A DNA stretch of 64,000 nt from Psychromonas sp. SA13A (GCF_011378715.1 NZ_WTKU01000019.1:1-64000), one strand, 5' to 3'. Shown: positions 9,373 to 19,818, numbered from the stretch's first letter. The notes: a model not told the origin generated them from the letters alone. Numbers and translations are program-made.

Positions 9373-9663
9373 ATGAAAAAAGGTGTACATATAATTATCG
9401 GTTTCGCAATGGTTGTAGGAGTGACCACTCAAGCTTACGCGCAGGACTCTCAACAAAATGGACCTAAAGGCGAGCGTCCTAGTTTTTCAAGTATTGATAC
9501 CGATAATAGTAGTGACATTGATTATGATGAATTCTCTGCACAAACATTACCCCATGGTGATCCGCAAACTATTTTTGATGAGATAGATACTGATGCTAAT
9601 GGTGTGCTGAGTGAGCAAGAATTTAATGATCATAAGCCTCCTCGTCCTCCGCAACGCCAATAA
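9373..9663 (+). CDS. Secreted EF-hand calcium-binding protein
   Basis: A 96-residue protein with a signal peptide (cut after AYA, ~residue 24) and two EF-hand loops: DTDNSSDIDYDE (~residues 40-51) and DTDANGVLSEQE (~75-86). Both have Asp/Asn at loop positions 1, 3 and 5 and Glu at 12, so Ca2+ binding is likely. The C-terminus is proline-rich (KPPRPPQRQ). AGAGGACT precedes ATG. It heads a row of same-strand genes: an acidic polyproline protein 15 bases on, then the BaeS/BaeR pair. Role probably periplasmic Ca2+ binding or sensing; no enzyme domain. Confidence 0.85.
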   Translation: MKKGVHIIIGFAMVVGVTTQAYAQDSQQNGPKGERPSFSSIDTDNSSDIDYDEFSAQTLPHGDPQTIFDEIDTDANGVLSEQEFNDHKPPRPPQRQ

Positions 9664-9677
9664 TAGGAAGTCTTTAT

Positions 9678-10160
9678 ATGATTAGTTCAATCAATGCAGG
9701 CTCATCAATCACAATGCCTTCTTCGTCTCGTTCAGAGAAAGCCTTAACGGAAGATCAGCTAACACTTATTTCAGATACGTTATCTGAGTTAGATACTGAT
9801 AACCTAACCACTGCTGATGCCTTGAGTATTTTAGAGACATTCTCTGACGCGGGTATTGAACCAGGTAAAGCCATGGAATCAACTATGTCTGAACTAGGTT
9901 TTGATGCACAAGAAATTGGTGACTTAGCCAATGTAGAAGGCGACCGCCCACCTCCACCACCTCCGCCCCCTTCACAAAGTTCAGATGAAATCAGCTCAAT
10001 GGCCAGTTATTTAGAAGAGTTATTAGAAGAAACAGTAGCTGCAAGTGAGGCAGAAAGCATTGATGAACTAAGTGAAGAACAACGATTTTCTGTTTATGCA
10101 CAGGTAATGGAAAAGTTCGGCATTGAAGAAGGTGATTCTTTGATTGATACCACTGCTTAG
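9678..10160 (+). CDS. Acidic protein with polyproline run, unknown function
   Basis: A 160-residue acidic protein without a clear signal peptide or membrane segment. Residues ~28-90 are helical with a degenerate EF-hand-like LSELDTDNLTTADALSILE; eight consecutive prolines follow near residue 95; a second helical, Glu-rich part ends the protein. The polyproline run would normally need EF-P for translation. It starts 15 bases after the EF-hand gene (AGGAAG upstream of ATG) and is followed by a terminator, so the two form a short operon. I do not recognise the family. Confidence 0.75.
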   Translation: MISSINAGSSITMPSSSRSEKALTEDQLTLISDTLSELDTDNLTTADALSILETFSDAGIEPGKAMESTMSELGFDAQEIGDLANVEGDRPPPPPPPPSQSSDEISSMASYLEELLEETVAASEAESIDELSEEQRFSVYAQVMEKFGIEEGDSLIDTTA

Positions 10161-10769
10161 CTGGCCTTACTTTTCTAGGCGAAAGTTTCTAGGTTAAGAT
10201 TTTATAGGTGAAGCCTTTCTAAGCTAAGCCTTTCTAAAATAAATGTTTCTAAGTTAAATTGTGCTACGGCAAGTGTTTTCTAGACTAAAGCGTTCCGATT
10301 AATGTACGCGTTGTGCGGAACGTTTTTTAGAATAAATTTGAATGTTATTTTTTGACCCTGTAAAAAATTGTGGTGGCGCTGTGTATTTGAACTTGGATTC
10401 AAATTATGAATCGCACTTTTTACGTTTGTTATTTAACCTTTAATCCCTAACCTCCCTGGGCTTCCTAGTCGTTATTTTAAAGCATATTTATTAAGTCCTG
10501 TATGAAGCAATATAAATTCTTTGATCATATTAGCCTTTATCTTCCCTTCTCGCTAAATAATGAACAATGCATATTGATTGACAACGAGTATAATCCAATA
10601 GATAAAAATAGAGACCCAATAAGCTTCATCCCAATATTACAATTGACAACAATTCTACTGAATAGTTGTTCATCCTCGTTGCTTAAAATAGTCTATTTTA
10701 CTAAACAACATTTACTTAAAATCTAATCGAATTGTATTCGCTATTCACGTTGATAAGAGATTTTTCCTT
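10161..10769. other. Intergenic region before baeS with degenerate repeats
   Basis: Some 600 bases. At 10165-10260 a TTTCTA-containing unit recurs about six times at 14-18 base spacing; a terminator follows at 10290-10328; the rest is AT-rich and must contain the baeS promoter. A 74-codon frame at 10502-10726 lacks coding signs. Confidence 0.6.
10290..10328 (+). terminator. Terminator after the EF-hand operon
   Basis: CGTTCCG (10291-10297) pairs with CGGAACG (10316-10322), followed by TTTTTT. Confidence 0.75.
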
Positions 10770-12224
10770 ATGAAAATTCATAACAAACTTTTTCTGGTTT
10801 TTTTTAGCTTTAGCTTATTACTTGTGACTGCTTTAATGTTGTTAATACAATGGAGTATCGGAAAAGGTCTCGCTGAGTATGTTAACAGTAAACAGCTAGC
10901 GGCATTACAGCCTTTAGTCGTTGAACTGGAACGAGAGTATGCACAACAGGGCAGTTGGAAAGGGATCCAAGGTGATCACAAAAAATTAGGTGATTTGCTT
11001 ATTATGAACCTTGCAAATAATGATGGTGAGATAGAAAGTGCAGCCTTAATGGGGCGACCACTACCTGAATTTGGACACCCACCCAGAGCCGAATTTGGTG
11101 AGCCGCCTCCGTCTAGAAGTGATTTTCCTAGCCCAAGGCAAAAGCCAGGTTTTGCTTTATTTGACCATGAGGATAATCTGATTGCTGGGCATTATATTAA
11201 GCGGGCTGATTACAAAAAATTGATACTCAAGGTTAATGAGCAAGATGTTGGCTGGTTAATGATCCCTCAACGTAATAAAATGATCGATGGTTACGAATTA
11301 GATTTCATGCAACAGCAAAAAAGTTACCTGTGGATAATCGCCTTAGTGACCATGGGCTTAGTGGTCTTAATTACTTTTCCATTAGCACGCCACATTGCTG
11401 AGCCGATTAAGAAAGTAATTTTTGGTATGCATCAATTAACGCAAGGTAATTATATTCAACATATCGATGTAAATAGAAAAGATGAACTTGGTGAATTGAG
11501 TAGAGACTTTAATGAGTTAGCATTAACACTGCATGAAAATGAAGACGCTCGTAAACGTTGGCTAGCCAATATATCACACGAATTGCGCACGCCTGTGTCT
11601 ATTCTGAGAGGTGAGTTAGAAGCGATGTTAGATGGCGTTCGTCCGCTGGATAAAAAAAATATAGGTTCAGCGAATGATGAAGTAAAACATTTACAGTCTC
11701 TTATTGATGATTTACACCAGTTAACAAGTGCCGATATCGGTGGTATGCATTATCGCAAAAGCAATATTGATTTATCCCAATGGCTAGCTTCAGAGGTGAA
11801 TAAATTTAGTAGTTATTTATCGGCTGTTGGCACTACGTTGCAAGTCGATATTGAAACACCAGTTGCAATGGTCTTTGCTGATCGCACTCGTTTATGTCAA
11901 CTGTTTGAAAATTTAATCAATAATTGTATTAAGTATGCCGAAGCAAGCGAAGTAAAAATATCGCTGGTTGTTGAGCAACAAGCATCTCCGGCCTTAGTGA
12001 AAGTCATTGTAGAAGATAATGGTGTGGGAGTACCTGAACAACATTTGTTGCATTTATTTGAATACTTATATCGAGTTGAAGATTCCAGGAATCGAAAAAC
12101 AGGAGGATCAGGTCTTGGTTTGTCTATCTGCGCTCATATTGTTGCTGCACATCAAGGGCATATCAGTGCACAAACATCTGCACTGGGTGGATTAGCTATT
12201 ATTATCGAATTACCCTTGAGTTAA
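10770..12224 (+). CDS. baeS: BaeS-type sensor histidine kinase
   Basis: A 484-residue inner-membrane kinase: TM1 ~7-27, a periplasmic domain ~28-185, TM2 ~186-206, HAMP ~207-258, the phospho-acceptor His270 in ISHELRTP, and an HATPase domain with the N-box (FENLINNCIKYAE) and G-boxes (DNGVGVP, GGSGLGLSIC). The order and motifs GELEAM.DGVRP and YRVEDSRNRKTGGSG follow E. coli BaeS. The periplasmic part has a proline-rich loop (~97-124) with several acidic residues. BaeS senses envelope damage, but the ligand here may differ, given the EF-hand gene upstream. A recognisable Shine-Dalgarno is weak. Confidence 0.9.
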   Translation: MKIHNKLFLVFFSFSLLLVTALMLLIQWSIGKGLAEYVNSKQLAALQPLVVELEREYAQQGSWKGIQGDHKKLGDLLIMNLANNDGEIESAALMGRPLPEFGHPPRAEFGEPPPSRSDFPSPRQKPGFALFDHEDNLIAGHYIKRADYKKLILKVNEQDVGWLMIPQRNKMIDGYELDFMQQQKSYLWIIALVTMGLVVLITFPLARHIAEPIKKVIFGMHQLTQGNYIQHIDVNRKDELGELSRDFNELALTLHENEDARKRWLANISHELRTPVSILRGELEAMLDGVRPLDKKNIGSANDEVKHLQSLIDDLHQLTSADIGGMHYRKSNIDLSQWLASEVNKFSSYLSAVGTTLQVDIETPVAMVFADRTRLCQLFENLINNCIKYAEASEVKISLVVEQQASPALVKVIVEDNGVGVPEQHLLHLFEYLYRVEDSRNRKTGGSGLGLSICAHIVAAHQGHISAQTSALGGLAIIIELPLS

Positions 12225-12326
12225 TGATATTAAAGCAACAATACTAATCAAGTTAAATTCATCTTACATTCTGCGGTAGTGTACATTTACACTGACTAAA
12301 AATGATTTACTTAATAAGGTTAAAAC

Positions 12327-13001
12327 GTGTCGAGTTCAATATTGATTGTAGAAGATGAAGTTAAGCTAGCTAATTTGTTGGCTGATTACTTCAAATTAAC
12401 TGAGTATCAGCCGCATCAAATTCATCATGGTGATGAAGTGTTGAGTTGGGTCAAAGCACATCAACCGACAGTGATTTTGTTGGATATAATGTTACCAGGT
12501 AAAGATGGTATCACTCTGTGCAGCGAGATCCGTCAGTTTTCTAATGTACCTATTTTAATGGTTACTGCCAAAGTGGACGAAATTGATAGGTTGTTAGGCT
12601 TAGAGTTAGGAGCGGATGATTACATCTGTAAGCCGTTTAGCCCTAAAGAAGTGGTGGCTAGGGTAAAGGCGGTGTTAAGGAGAAGTCAGCAGTTTACCTT
12701 AGACAATGTCGAAGCTGTTTTGAAACTTGATCCACAACGTTTGGTTGTCAGTTTTAATGCTTCCGATATTGCGCTTACTTCCGTTGAATTCGAGTTGCTT
12801 AGATCACTTGTAAAACAACCTGGTCGTATCTTTACACGGCAACAATTAATGCAAAATATGTACTCAGATGAGCGTATTGTTAACAATCGCACCATTGATA
12901 GTCACATTAAAAAGTTAAGAAAAAAACTGGCAGATATTAGCCAAGGACAAGATATGATCCAATCAGTATATGGTGCAGGCTATCGTTTGGTAGTACCTTA
13001 G
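12327..13001 (+). CDS. baeR: BaeR-type response regulator, OmpR family
   Basis: A 224-residue regulator: receiver domain with acidic pocket (E9, D10), phospho-acceptor Asp53 in LLDIMLPGKDG, and Lys in YICKPFSPKEVVARV, then a winged-helix DNA-binding domain (~130-224) with TIDSHIKKLRKKL. The stretch VTAKVDEIDRLLGLELGADDYIC is nearly identical in type to E. coli BaeR. It lies 102 bases after the kinase gene on the same strand; a small inverted repeat AGTGTA-N4-TACACT (12278-12293) lies in that gap. Phosphorylated by the upstream kinase, it would control envelope genes. Confidence 0.93.
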   Translation: MSSSILIVEDEVKLANLLADYFKLTEYQPHQIHHGDEVLSWVKAHQPTVILLDIMLPGKDGITLCSEIRQFSNVPILMVTAKVDEIDRLLGLELGADDYICKPFSPKEVVARVKAVLRRSQQFTLDNVEAVLKLDPQRLVVSFNASDIALTSVEFELLRSLVKQPGRIFTRQQLMQNMYSDERIVNNRTIDSHIKKLRKKLADISQGQDMIQSVYGAGYRLVVP

Positions 13002-13110
13002 ATAATAGCATCTTAGATAGCAGTACCTAGATAACAGCGCCTTAGTAAGTTGTCTTTTAACTCAATTAGACTTTAAGGCAATAGTACCTTAAGTAAATTT
13101 TAGACAAAAA

Positions 13111-13133
13111 AATACCTGCTCAAGGCAGGTATT
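13111..13133. terminator. Bidirectional terminator between baeR and rplI
   Basis: AATACCTGC (13111-13119) and GCAGGTATT (13125-13133) form a 9-bp stem with T-rich flanks on both strands, serving the convergent baeR and rplI transcripts. Confidence 0.85.
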
Positions 13134-13159
13134 TTAAAACATTAAAATAGTGTTACTGA

Positions 13160-13612
13160 TTACTCAGCTTCAACAATCTCAAGGTTTACAATTGAAGTTA
13201 CGTCAGAATGTACTGTAACAGTGATCTCGTAAGAACCTGTTAAACGTAAAGCACCTTCAGGAAGACGAACTTCGCTTTTAGCTACCGCTACACCAGCAGC
13301 AGTGATTGCATCAGCAATATCACGCGTACCGATTGAACCGAATAGTTTACCAGCATCACCAGCTTTAGAAGTGATAACAACCGCTTCTAATGCAGAGATA
13401 GCTTCACCACGTGCTTGAGCAGCAGCTAGGTTAGCAGCTTGCTTAGCTTCTAATTCAGCACGACGTGCTTCAAAAGCTTCTAAGTTTGCTTTGTTTGCTG
13501 GAACAGCTTTTTGCTGTGGGAAAAGGAAGTTACGTGCGTAACCTGCTTTAACGTTCACTTTATCGCCAAGTTTACCAAGGTTAGCAACTGTATCTTGTAG
13601 AATAATTTCCAT
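13160..13612 (-). CDS. rplI: 50S ribosomal protein L9
   Basis: A 150-residue L9 with the N-terminal rRNA-binding domain ([32 protein letters not shown]), the long connecting helix rich in Ala/Glu, and the C-terminal domain ([14 protein letters not shown]). Length matches the family (149). It is the last gene of the rpsF-priB-rpsR-rplI operon, 16 bases after rpsR, with AGGAGCTATAG before its ATG. Confidence 0.99.
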   Translation of the reverse strand: MEIILQDTVANLGKLGDKVNVKAGYARNFLFPQQKAVPANKANLEAFEARRAELEAKQAANLAAAQARGEAISALEAVVITSKAGDAGKLFGSIGTRDIADAITAAGVAVAKSEVRLPEGALRLTGSYEITVTVHSDVTSIVNLEIVEAE

Positions 13613-13628
13613 AATCTATAGCTCCTAT

Positions 13629-13865
<237 letters not shown>

Positions 13866-14171
13866 TTAAATTTGTTCTATGTACTGAGCATGCAACACCA
13901 ACTTACCAAGATTACTCTTGCTTTGATGATAAGTGATAAAACCACTTACTTTAATTTGCATACCTTTCGATAATTTATTTTTCAACTGACTTGCTAATGG
14001 TCCACTTGTTGCAATTGGCATATAACAATATGTATTGCGTGGTAATCCAGCTTCTTCTTGCACTGAACGATGTTCTATCGTCAGGTTACAGTGTTCAATG
14101 CCACTTGGGCTTGTTTTATGTATCGGCTTTTCAGTTACGATACCTGTAAGTTGCAAAAAGTTATCAGTCAC
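13866..14171 (-). CDS. priB: Primosomal replication protein N (PriB)
   Basis: A 101-residue single-stranded-DNA-binding OB-fold protein of the replication-restart primosome. The segments HKTSPSGIEHCNLTIEHRSV and EEAGLPRNTYCYMP match E. coli PriB, and the C-terminus KLVLHAQYIEQI closes the OB fold. It bridges PriA and DnaT at stalled forks. Placement between rpsF and rpsR is the standard gammaproteobacterial arrangement. Confidence 0.96.
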   Translation of the reverse strand: MTDNFLQLTGIVTEKPIHKTSPSGIEHCNLTIEHRSVQEEAGLPRNTYCYMPIATSGPLASQLKNKLSKGMQIKVSGFITYHQSKSNLGKLVLHAQYIEQI

Positions 14172-14179
14172 TCAGTTTC

Positions 14180-14587
14180 TTATGCTTCTGCTTCTGTTGC
14201 AGCAGGCGCAGCTGGTGCAGCATCAAAATCTGGACGTGGAGCACGAGGAGCACGTTCAACACGTTCTTCTTTTGCTTTAGCCACTACAGATGCTTCAGTT
14301 ACAGCAGATTTAGTACGCATGATCATGTTGCGGATCACAGCGTCGTTGAAACGGAAAGCAGTTTCCAAATCATCGATTACTGTTTGCTCAGCTTCAATAT
14401 TCATAAGAACATAGTGTGCTTTGTGTAGTTTGTTAATTGGGTAAGCCAGTTGACGACGACCCCAATCTTCTAGACGATGAACAGTACCACCTGCTTCTGT
14501 AATAGAAGTAGTGTAACGCTCGATCATACCATTAACTTGTTCACTCTGATCTGGGTGAACCATAAATACGATTTCATAATGACGCAT
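14180..14587 (-). CDS. rpsF: 30S ribosomal protein S6
   Basis: A 135-residue S6 ([38 protein letters not shown]). The C-terminus is extended by an Ala/Pro/Glu tail ([15 protein letters not shown]), comparable to the glutamylated acidic tail of E. coli S6. First gene of the operon; AAGGAGCG lies before ATG. In many bacteria S6:S18 binds the rpsF leader; a small hairpin GGCTTAAATCAGCC preceded by CCG occurs about 80 bases upstream on the minus strand (near 14665-14685), but I cannot confirm it as that motif. Confidence 0.98.
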   Translation of the reverse strand: MRHYEIVFMVHPDQSEQVNGMIERYTTSITEAGGTVHRLEDWGRRQLAYPINKLHKAHYVLMNIEAEQTVIDDLETAFRFNDAVIRNMIMRTKSAVTEASVVAKAKEERVERAPRAPRPDFDAAPAAPAATEAEA

Positions 14588-14826
14588 ATAAAAATCGCTC
14601 CTTACGGGTTAGTAGCTTCATAATTTGGCTCAGCCGTACCAAGTAGAAGCAAGGAACAAAAAGGATGGCTGATTTAAGCCGGCAGATTGTACAGTTTGGC
14701 GACAACTTACGCAAGCAACAAAAGTAAGATAAATACAAAGTTAATGAGAACTTTTGCTTATTGTTTGCATCTATACACTAACAATCTAAAATACCTCGGT
14801 TCCCTAATCATTTAAATGAGTTAATT

Positions 14827-16161
14827 TTGCTTAAATCAGCCTTCCTTTATATCTTAATTATTAACCTTATCGTGCTAGGTGTGAATGTTGGGCTATACAT
14901 GACTCCTCAGGCAATCACTTCTACTACTGAAGTGACAATAGGTGCGAATGCTGGCGCGACAAATATTCAAGCTGATGGTGCACTGGGCAATGCGGGCGAC
15001 AGAACCATTAATAGCGATGCTGGTGTCGCAGGCGCAAAGCCGAATAGTTCGGCGAATACAACGCTATCGACAAAAAAAGAGGCGACCAAACTAGCACTGC
15101 AGTTAGAGCAACAACAAGCGGCAGAGAAGTTAAAACAACAGCTGCAGCAAAAAAAACTAGAGCAAGTATTAGCTGAAAATCAGCGTTTGATTGACAAAAT
15201 ATCGACGCTAGATAATCAAGTTAATATTCAAGAATCATATTTAGTAGAAAGTCAGCAACAAGAAAAGCAACTTAAGGCACTATTAAAAAAAGAGCGTTTA
15301 CAACATGCCAGTTTATTAAGTTCGCCGATCAATCGTATTAAAACGTCCATCGATCAACAACCTGATCTACTCAAAAATAAAAAGGTAGGTCAGGGGAGCA
15401 TCGAAGAAAATAATGCTATTGCGGACCAAGACTTCATTGATATTGCGATTGAAAATAACAGTATCAAAACGGATATTGTTGATTCAAATGAAGAGATAAT
15501 AGAGTTACCTGATCGCTTTACCGGTGCTGTTGAATTCGGTTTTAAATATGAGCAAGATAATCAAATTACACAAAACTTACGCGGACGTTTAATCTTAGAT
15601 TATGACGAAGTTGATCAATACAATATTAACAGTGATATTGAGTTTAAGTCTGAATCGGAAGATAGTGAAGAAACCGCACAAAAGCTTCGCTGGCAGTTAC
15701 AGGGAAACTACAATTTAGACCCAATGAACTTAGTTTTTGTACGTAGTGATATTAAACGTAGCAAATTTGCATCTTATGAGCAGGAAGATATCTTTACCGT
15801 TGGTTACGGGCATATTTTCTTTAATGAAAATAACCATAAATTTAATACTGAGTTTGGCCCCGGCTATAAATTCGCTGAGCCGAATGCTGATGAAGATGCT
15901 GTTTCTATTAATGAATTTATATTACGTACACGGCTGAATTATGAAAGGATTGTGAGTGAAAGCTTGCAAGTGTCGTTACAAGGAGTGTTTGAAGTAGGGC
16001 ACTCTAATAGTGTTTATGGTGTGGAGTTTAAAGCTCAGAATAGAATTTACCAGCAGTTATATTTAATCTTCGATGTTGACTATAAATATAATCAAAACGT
16101 ACCTGAGGATACTGAAAATAAAGAGGTTTCGACGGGGTTTAATCTTCAATATGCATTCTAA
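14827..16161 (+). CDS. Envelope protein: N-terminal hydrophobic segment, coiled coil, DUF481-like beta-barrel
   Basis: A 444-residue protein starting at TTG (14827), with AATGAG just upstream; the next in-frame ATG would delete the hydrophobic N-terminus (~residues 5-25, LYILIINLIVLGVNVGLY), so TTG is preferred. Residues ~28-75 are a low-complexity Ala/Gly/Thr stretch, ~80-160 a Gln/Lys/Glu-rich coiled coil, and ~235-444 a barrel with alternating strands (GYGHIFFNENNHKFNTEFG, GFNLQYAF end) resembling DUF481/YdiY salt-induced outer-membrane proteins. The hydrophobic segment may be a signal peptide or an inner-membrane anchor. It stands alone and converges with rlmB. Function unknown. Confidence 0.75.
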   Translation: MLKSAFLYILIINLIVLGVNVGLYMTPQAITSTTEVTIGANAGATNIQADGALGNAGDRTINSDAGVAGAKPNSSANTTLSTKKEATKLALQLEQQQAAEKLKQQLQQKKLEQVLAENQRLIDKISTLDNQVNIQESYLVESQQQEKQLKALLKKERLQHASLLSSPINRIKTSIDQQPDLLKNKKVGQGSIEENNAIADQDFIDIAIENNSIKTDIVDSNEEIIELPDRFTGAVEFGFKYEQDNQITQNLRGRLILDYDEVDQYNINSDIEFKSESEDSEETAQKLRWQLQGNYNLDPMNLVFVRSDIKRSKFASYEQEDIFTVGYGHIFFNENNHKFNTEFGPGYKFAEPNADEDAVSINEFILRTRLNYERIVSESLQVSLQGVFEVGHSNSVYGVEFKAQNRIYQQLYLIFDVDYKYNQNVPEDTENKEVSTGFNLQYAF

Positions 16162-16163
16162 TT

Positions 16164-16211
16164 AACAATCAGCGCTAAACAGCGATCAATGGCTCTCTAG
16201 CGCTGATTGTT
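16164..16211. terminator. Bidirectional terminator, perfect 14-bp stem
   Basis: AACAATCAGCGCTA (16164-16177) pairs exactly with TAGCGCTGATTGTT (16198-16211) across 20 bases, between the convergent barrel gene and rlmB. Confidence 0.75.
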
Positions 16212-16230
16212 ATTCGTTTTTACTTCTTAA

Positions 16231-16971
16231 TTAAAGGCGTTGGCGTACCACTTCAAACAAACAAATACCCGTTGCAACGGATACATTTAAGCTTGAAACA
16301 GCGCCAGCCATTGGTAATTTAATCAGTTCATCACAATGTTCGCGGGTTAAACGGCGTAGCCCTTTACCTTCTGCTCCCATCGCTAACGCCATACCACTTT
16401 GCAGCTTACAATCGTAGAGGCTTTGTTCTGCTTCACCGGCTGTACCGTAAATCCAGATCCCTTTGTCTTGTAAACCACGCATCGCGCGCGCTAGGTTAGT
16501 AACATGAATTAATGGAATCGATTCTGCTGCGCCACAGGCTACTTTACGCACTACGGGTGTTAAGCTTGCCGAGTTGTCTTTAGGAATGATCACCGCGTGC
16601 ACACCAGCGGCTTCCGCACTTCGTAAACAAGCTCCTAGATTATGCGGGTCGGTTACACCATCTAAAATCAATAAAAAAGGAGGAACATCTAGCGCCGCTA
16701 AAATAGGCTCTAAATCATTGTCAGTTAATACTTTCATCGCTTTTACACGTGCCATAATACCTTGGTGCTGCTCCCCATCAGACTTGTCATCTAATGCTTT
16801 ACGTTGCATCAATTGTACTGAGACACCCCATTCTTTAGCTTTATTAAGTACATCATTTAAACGTTCGTCATCACGTCCTTTGAGGGCGTAAATTTCAATA
16901 ACACGTTCTGGTTGTTTTTCTAATAGTGCATCAACGGCATGCATACCGTAAATAATTTCACTTTTACTCAT
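16231..16971 (-). CDS. rlmB: 23S rRNA (guanosine-2'-O-)-methyltransferase, Gm2251
   Basis: A 246-residue SpoU-family enzyme. N-terminal L30e-like substrate domain ([18 protein letters not shown]), then the trefoil-knot SAM domain with motif 1 ([21 protein letters not shown]), motif 2 ([11 protein letters not shown]) and motif 3 ([22 protein letters not shown]). It methylates G2251 in the peptidyl-transferase P loop. It follows rnr by ~92 bases on the same strand, as in E. coli. Confidence 0.97.
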   Translation of the reverse strand: MSKSEIIYGMHAVDALLEKQPERVIEIYALKGRDDERLNDVLNKAKEWGVSVQLMQRKALDDKSDGEQHQGIMARVKAMKVLTDNDLEPILAALDVPPFLLILDGVTDPHNLGACLRSAEAAGVHAVIIPKDNSASLTPVVRKVACGAAESIPLIHVTNLARAMRGLQDKGIWIYGTAGEAEQSLYDCKLQSGMALAMGAEGKGLRRLTREHCDELIKLPMAGAVSSLNVSVATGICLFEVVRQRL

Positions 16972-17063
16972 GTTGTTTCTCTAATCTTTAATATCTAAAT
17001 CGGGATAAGTTCTATCGTCGCTAATTGACCATAAGTAAATTAGCGACCTAGGCAGGATTGTTA

Positions 17064-19610
17064 TTATTCTGCTTTCTTAGCCTTGTTACGTGTACGTTCT
17101 GCACGCCCAGGACGACTTTTTTTGGCTGCCGTTGTTTTTTTCTTCTTAGAAGACGCTGTATTCTTTTCGCCTTGTGCTACTTTTCTTTGCGGTTTTTTCT
17201 TTTGCTTATTGGCAGCCTTTCTCTTTGCAAGCTCTTCTTCTGTTAGTTTTTTACCTGTTCGCTTAACCGCTTTTTTAGGCTGCTTAGCTGATTCATCATC
17301 CGTTGCTTGGTTGGATTGCTGATCATCTTGGCTTGCTGATTTATTACGAGCACGTTTGTCGATAGGACGATCCGACTTTTTACCTTCAGGTTGACGACCA
17401 CGTTTGCGCTGACCTGCTACTGCTTCATCGGCTAATTCAAAATCAATTTTTTTATCGTCTAAATTAACGGAAAGTACTTTAACTTCTAATACGTCACCAA
17501 TGCGGTAAACACGACCAGTACGCTCACCTTTTAAGGTTTGTTTGCCGGCATCAAAAATGTAGTAATCAGACACTAAACCTGTGACATGTACTAATCCATC
17601 AATGTGAATATCATTTAAACGTACGAAGAAACCAAAATTAGTGACCGCGGCAATAGTACCAACCATGGTGTCGCCTATATGGTCTTGCATATATTCACAT
17701 TTAAGCGCGTCAGCTACATCTCGTGTAGCATCATCAGCACGGCGCTCAGTCATTGAACAATGCTCACCTAATTGGCTTACTTCATCATGTTGATAGTTAT
17801 AACCACCGGTTTCAGTCCATTTAGCTTTTAATTGGTTATTCGCTTGATGTGCCACTAAATACTTAATTGCTCGGTGCAAAATTAAATCAGGGTAACGACG
17901 GATAGGTGAAGTAAAGTGTGAGTACTCTTCTAGCGCTAAGCCAAAGTGACCTAAGTTTTCATCTTGGTAAACTGCCTGCTTCATTGAGCGCAGCAACATA
18001 GTTTGCAATAGCTCTTTATCATCACGTTCAGCAAAGGTTTCTGCTAAATCAGCATAGTCACGAGGAGCTGGTTTCTCACCGCCTCCTAAACTCAAGCCTA
18101 ATTCACCTAAGAATGAACGAAAGTTAGCTAGTTTTTCTTCGCTAGGTGTTTCATGTACTCGGAATAAAGCGGCTGCATCAGCAGAGCCGATGAATCGAGC
18201 TGAAGCAACATTTGCTTGGATCATACATTCTTCGATGATCTTATGCGCATCGTTACGCACTAACGGCACTATCGCATCAATTTTACGTGCTTCATTAAAT
18301 AAGAAACGTACCTCTAATGTTTCAAATTCCATACCGCCACGAATATGTCGTGCTTTTTTAAAGGCTTTATATAGATGTTCTAATTCTTGTAAGTGAGGCA
18401 CTAATGGTTTGTATTGCTCACATAATGCTTCGTCACCTTTCAAAATCGACGCGACTTTAGTGTAAGTAAATCGAGCGTGAGAGTTCATTACCGCTTCATA
18501 GAATTTATAGTCGGTTAAATGACCTGCTTCAGAAATGACCATTTCACTAACCATACATAAACGGTCAACCTGAGGGTTTAAAGAACATAACCCATTAGAT
18601 AACACTTCAGGTAACATCGGAATTACTTGGTCTGGGAAATAAACAGAGTTACCGCGATTAATCGCTTCTTTATCTAAAATAGTCCCTTTGCGAACGTAAT
18701 AACTTACATCGGCAATCGCAACCCATAAGCGCCAGCCGCCACCAGGTTCTTTTTGACAGAATACTGCATCATCAAAGTCACGTGCATCTTCACCATCAAT
18801 AGTCACTAATGGTAAATCACGAAGATCTACACGACCTTTTTTAGCTTCTTCAGGCACAAACTCACCAAATGGTTCCAGCTCTTTATCTAAACCTTCAGGC
18901 CATTCATGCGGAATGTCATGCGTACGAAGCGCAATTTCAACTTCCATGCCCGGTTCCATATCTTGGCCAAGCACTTCTGTTATTTTACCCGTTGCAGTAA
19001 AACGCGCTTTAGGACGTTGTAAAATTTCTACTACCACTATCTGACCATGGCGAGCACCGCCATTGTTTTCTTTCTGAATAATGATTTCTTGGTTAATACG
19101 AGAATCGTCTGGAATAACAGATGAAACGCCATCTTCAACAAAGTAGCGTCCAACAATTGTTTCTTTGCGAGCTTCTAATAAACGTACAAAACGCGCTTCA
19201 GTACGTCCACGTGAATCTACTTTTACGGGTTGCGCTAATATAGTGTCGCCGTGGAATAAAAAACGCATTTGGTGATTAGGTAAAAATAGGTCTTTACCTT
19301 CTTCTTCTGTTTTTAAGAAACCAAATCCATCTTTGTGGCCAATAACTTTACCTTTAGCAAGGTTCAGTTTGTCAGGCAAACCATAGGTTGCATTGCGACA
19401 CCAGACTAATTGTCCATCACGTTCCATCGCTTTTAAGCGACGTCTTAGTCCTTCGGCTTCTTCGTCACTGCTGAGAGAGAAAGCATTAAATAATGCATCG
19501 CGAGTGATCGGTTTACCGTGTTTTTCGATAAAAGCTAAAATAAACTCGCGGTCAGGGACAGGATGTTCATAAATTTTGGGTTCTTGATCTAAAGTAGGAT
19601 CTAAAGTCAT
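17064..19610 (-). CDS. rnr: Ribonuclease R
   Basis: An 848-residue 3'-5' exoribonuclease that degrades structured RNA and acts in trans-translation. Order: N-terminal helix-turn-helix (to ~90), cold-shock domains, RNB catalytic domain with the Mg-binding Asp cluster [12 protein letters not shown], the S1 domain (~650-730; [26 protein letters not shown]), and a long Lys/Arg-rich tail (~735-848) rich in KKK and RPGR motifs. E. coli RNase R is 813 residues; the extra length is all in the basic tail. In relatives RNase R is important at low temperature. Confidence 0.97.
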   Translation of the reverse strand: MTLDPTLDQEPKIYEHPVPDREFILAFIEKHGKPITRDALFNAFSLSSDEEAEGLRRRLKAMERDGQLVWCRNATYGLPDKLNLAKGKVIGHKDGFGFLKTEEEGKDLFLPNHQMRFLFHGDTILAQPVKVDSRGRTEARFVRLLEARKETIVGRYFVEDGVSSVIPDDSRINQEIIIQKENNGGARHGQIVVVEILQRPKARFTATGKITEVLGQDMEPGMEVEIALRTHDIPHEWPEGLDKELEPFGEFVPEEAKKGRVDLRDLPLVTIDGEDARDFDDAVFCQKEPGGGWRLWVAIADVSYYVRKGTILDKEAINRGNSVYFPDQVIPMLPEVLSNGLCSLNPQVDRLCMVSEMVISEAGHLTDYKFYEAVMNSHARFTYTKVASILKGDEALCEQYKPLVPHLQELEHLYKAFKKARHIRGGMEFETLEVRFLFNEARKIDAIVPLVRNDAHKIIEECMIQANVASARFIGSADAAALFRVHETPSEEKLANFRSFLGELGLSLGGGEKPAPRDYADLAETFAERDDKELLQTMLLRSMKQAVYQDENLGHFGLALEEYSHFTSPIRRYPDLILHRAIKYLVAHQANNQLKAKWTETGGYNYQHDEVSQLGEHCSMTERRADDATRDVADALKCEYMQDHIGDTMVGTIAAVTNFGFFVRLNDIHIDGLVHVTGLVSDYYIFDAGKQTLKGERTGRVYRIGDVLEVKVLSVNLDDKKIDFELADEAVAGQRKRGRQPEGKKSDRPIDKRARNKSASQDDQQSNQATDDESAKQPKKAVKRTGKKLTEEELAKRKAANKQKKKPQRKVAQGEKNTASSKKKKTTAAKKSRPGRAERTRNKAKKAE

Positions 19611-19767
19611 AGTTGTAACTCTTTATAAGGCAATTAATGAAAGTATATCTGAAAATGAATAAAAGCTTTGAATTAATAAAGCAAAGCCCGTTTTTTTTGT
19701 TTTTTAGCATAATTGTTCATCAATTAAGCAAGTAAACCTATATTATAAAAAAAAACACAGAAAAGAC

Positions 19768-19796
19768 TAGACAGATTTTCCAGTGTTCAGTATTAT
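19768..19796 (+). promoter_or_regulatory. Promoter of the tRNA-Arg-His-Pro operon
   Basis: TAGACA (19768-19773), 17 bases, TATTAT (19791-19796), then a GC-rich stretch CCGCGCC typical of stringently controlled stable-RNA promoters. It lies 22 bases before the first tRNA. Confidence 0.75.
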
Positions 19797-19818
19797 CCGC
19801 GCCACGCTAAAGACGTGA

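Noticed and set aside
10502-10726. 74-codon frame upstream of baeS
   Set aside because: No ribosome-binding site, no recognisable domain, and AT-rich composition like the flanking non-coding DNA.
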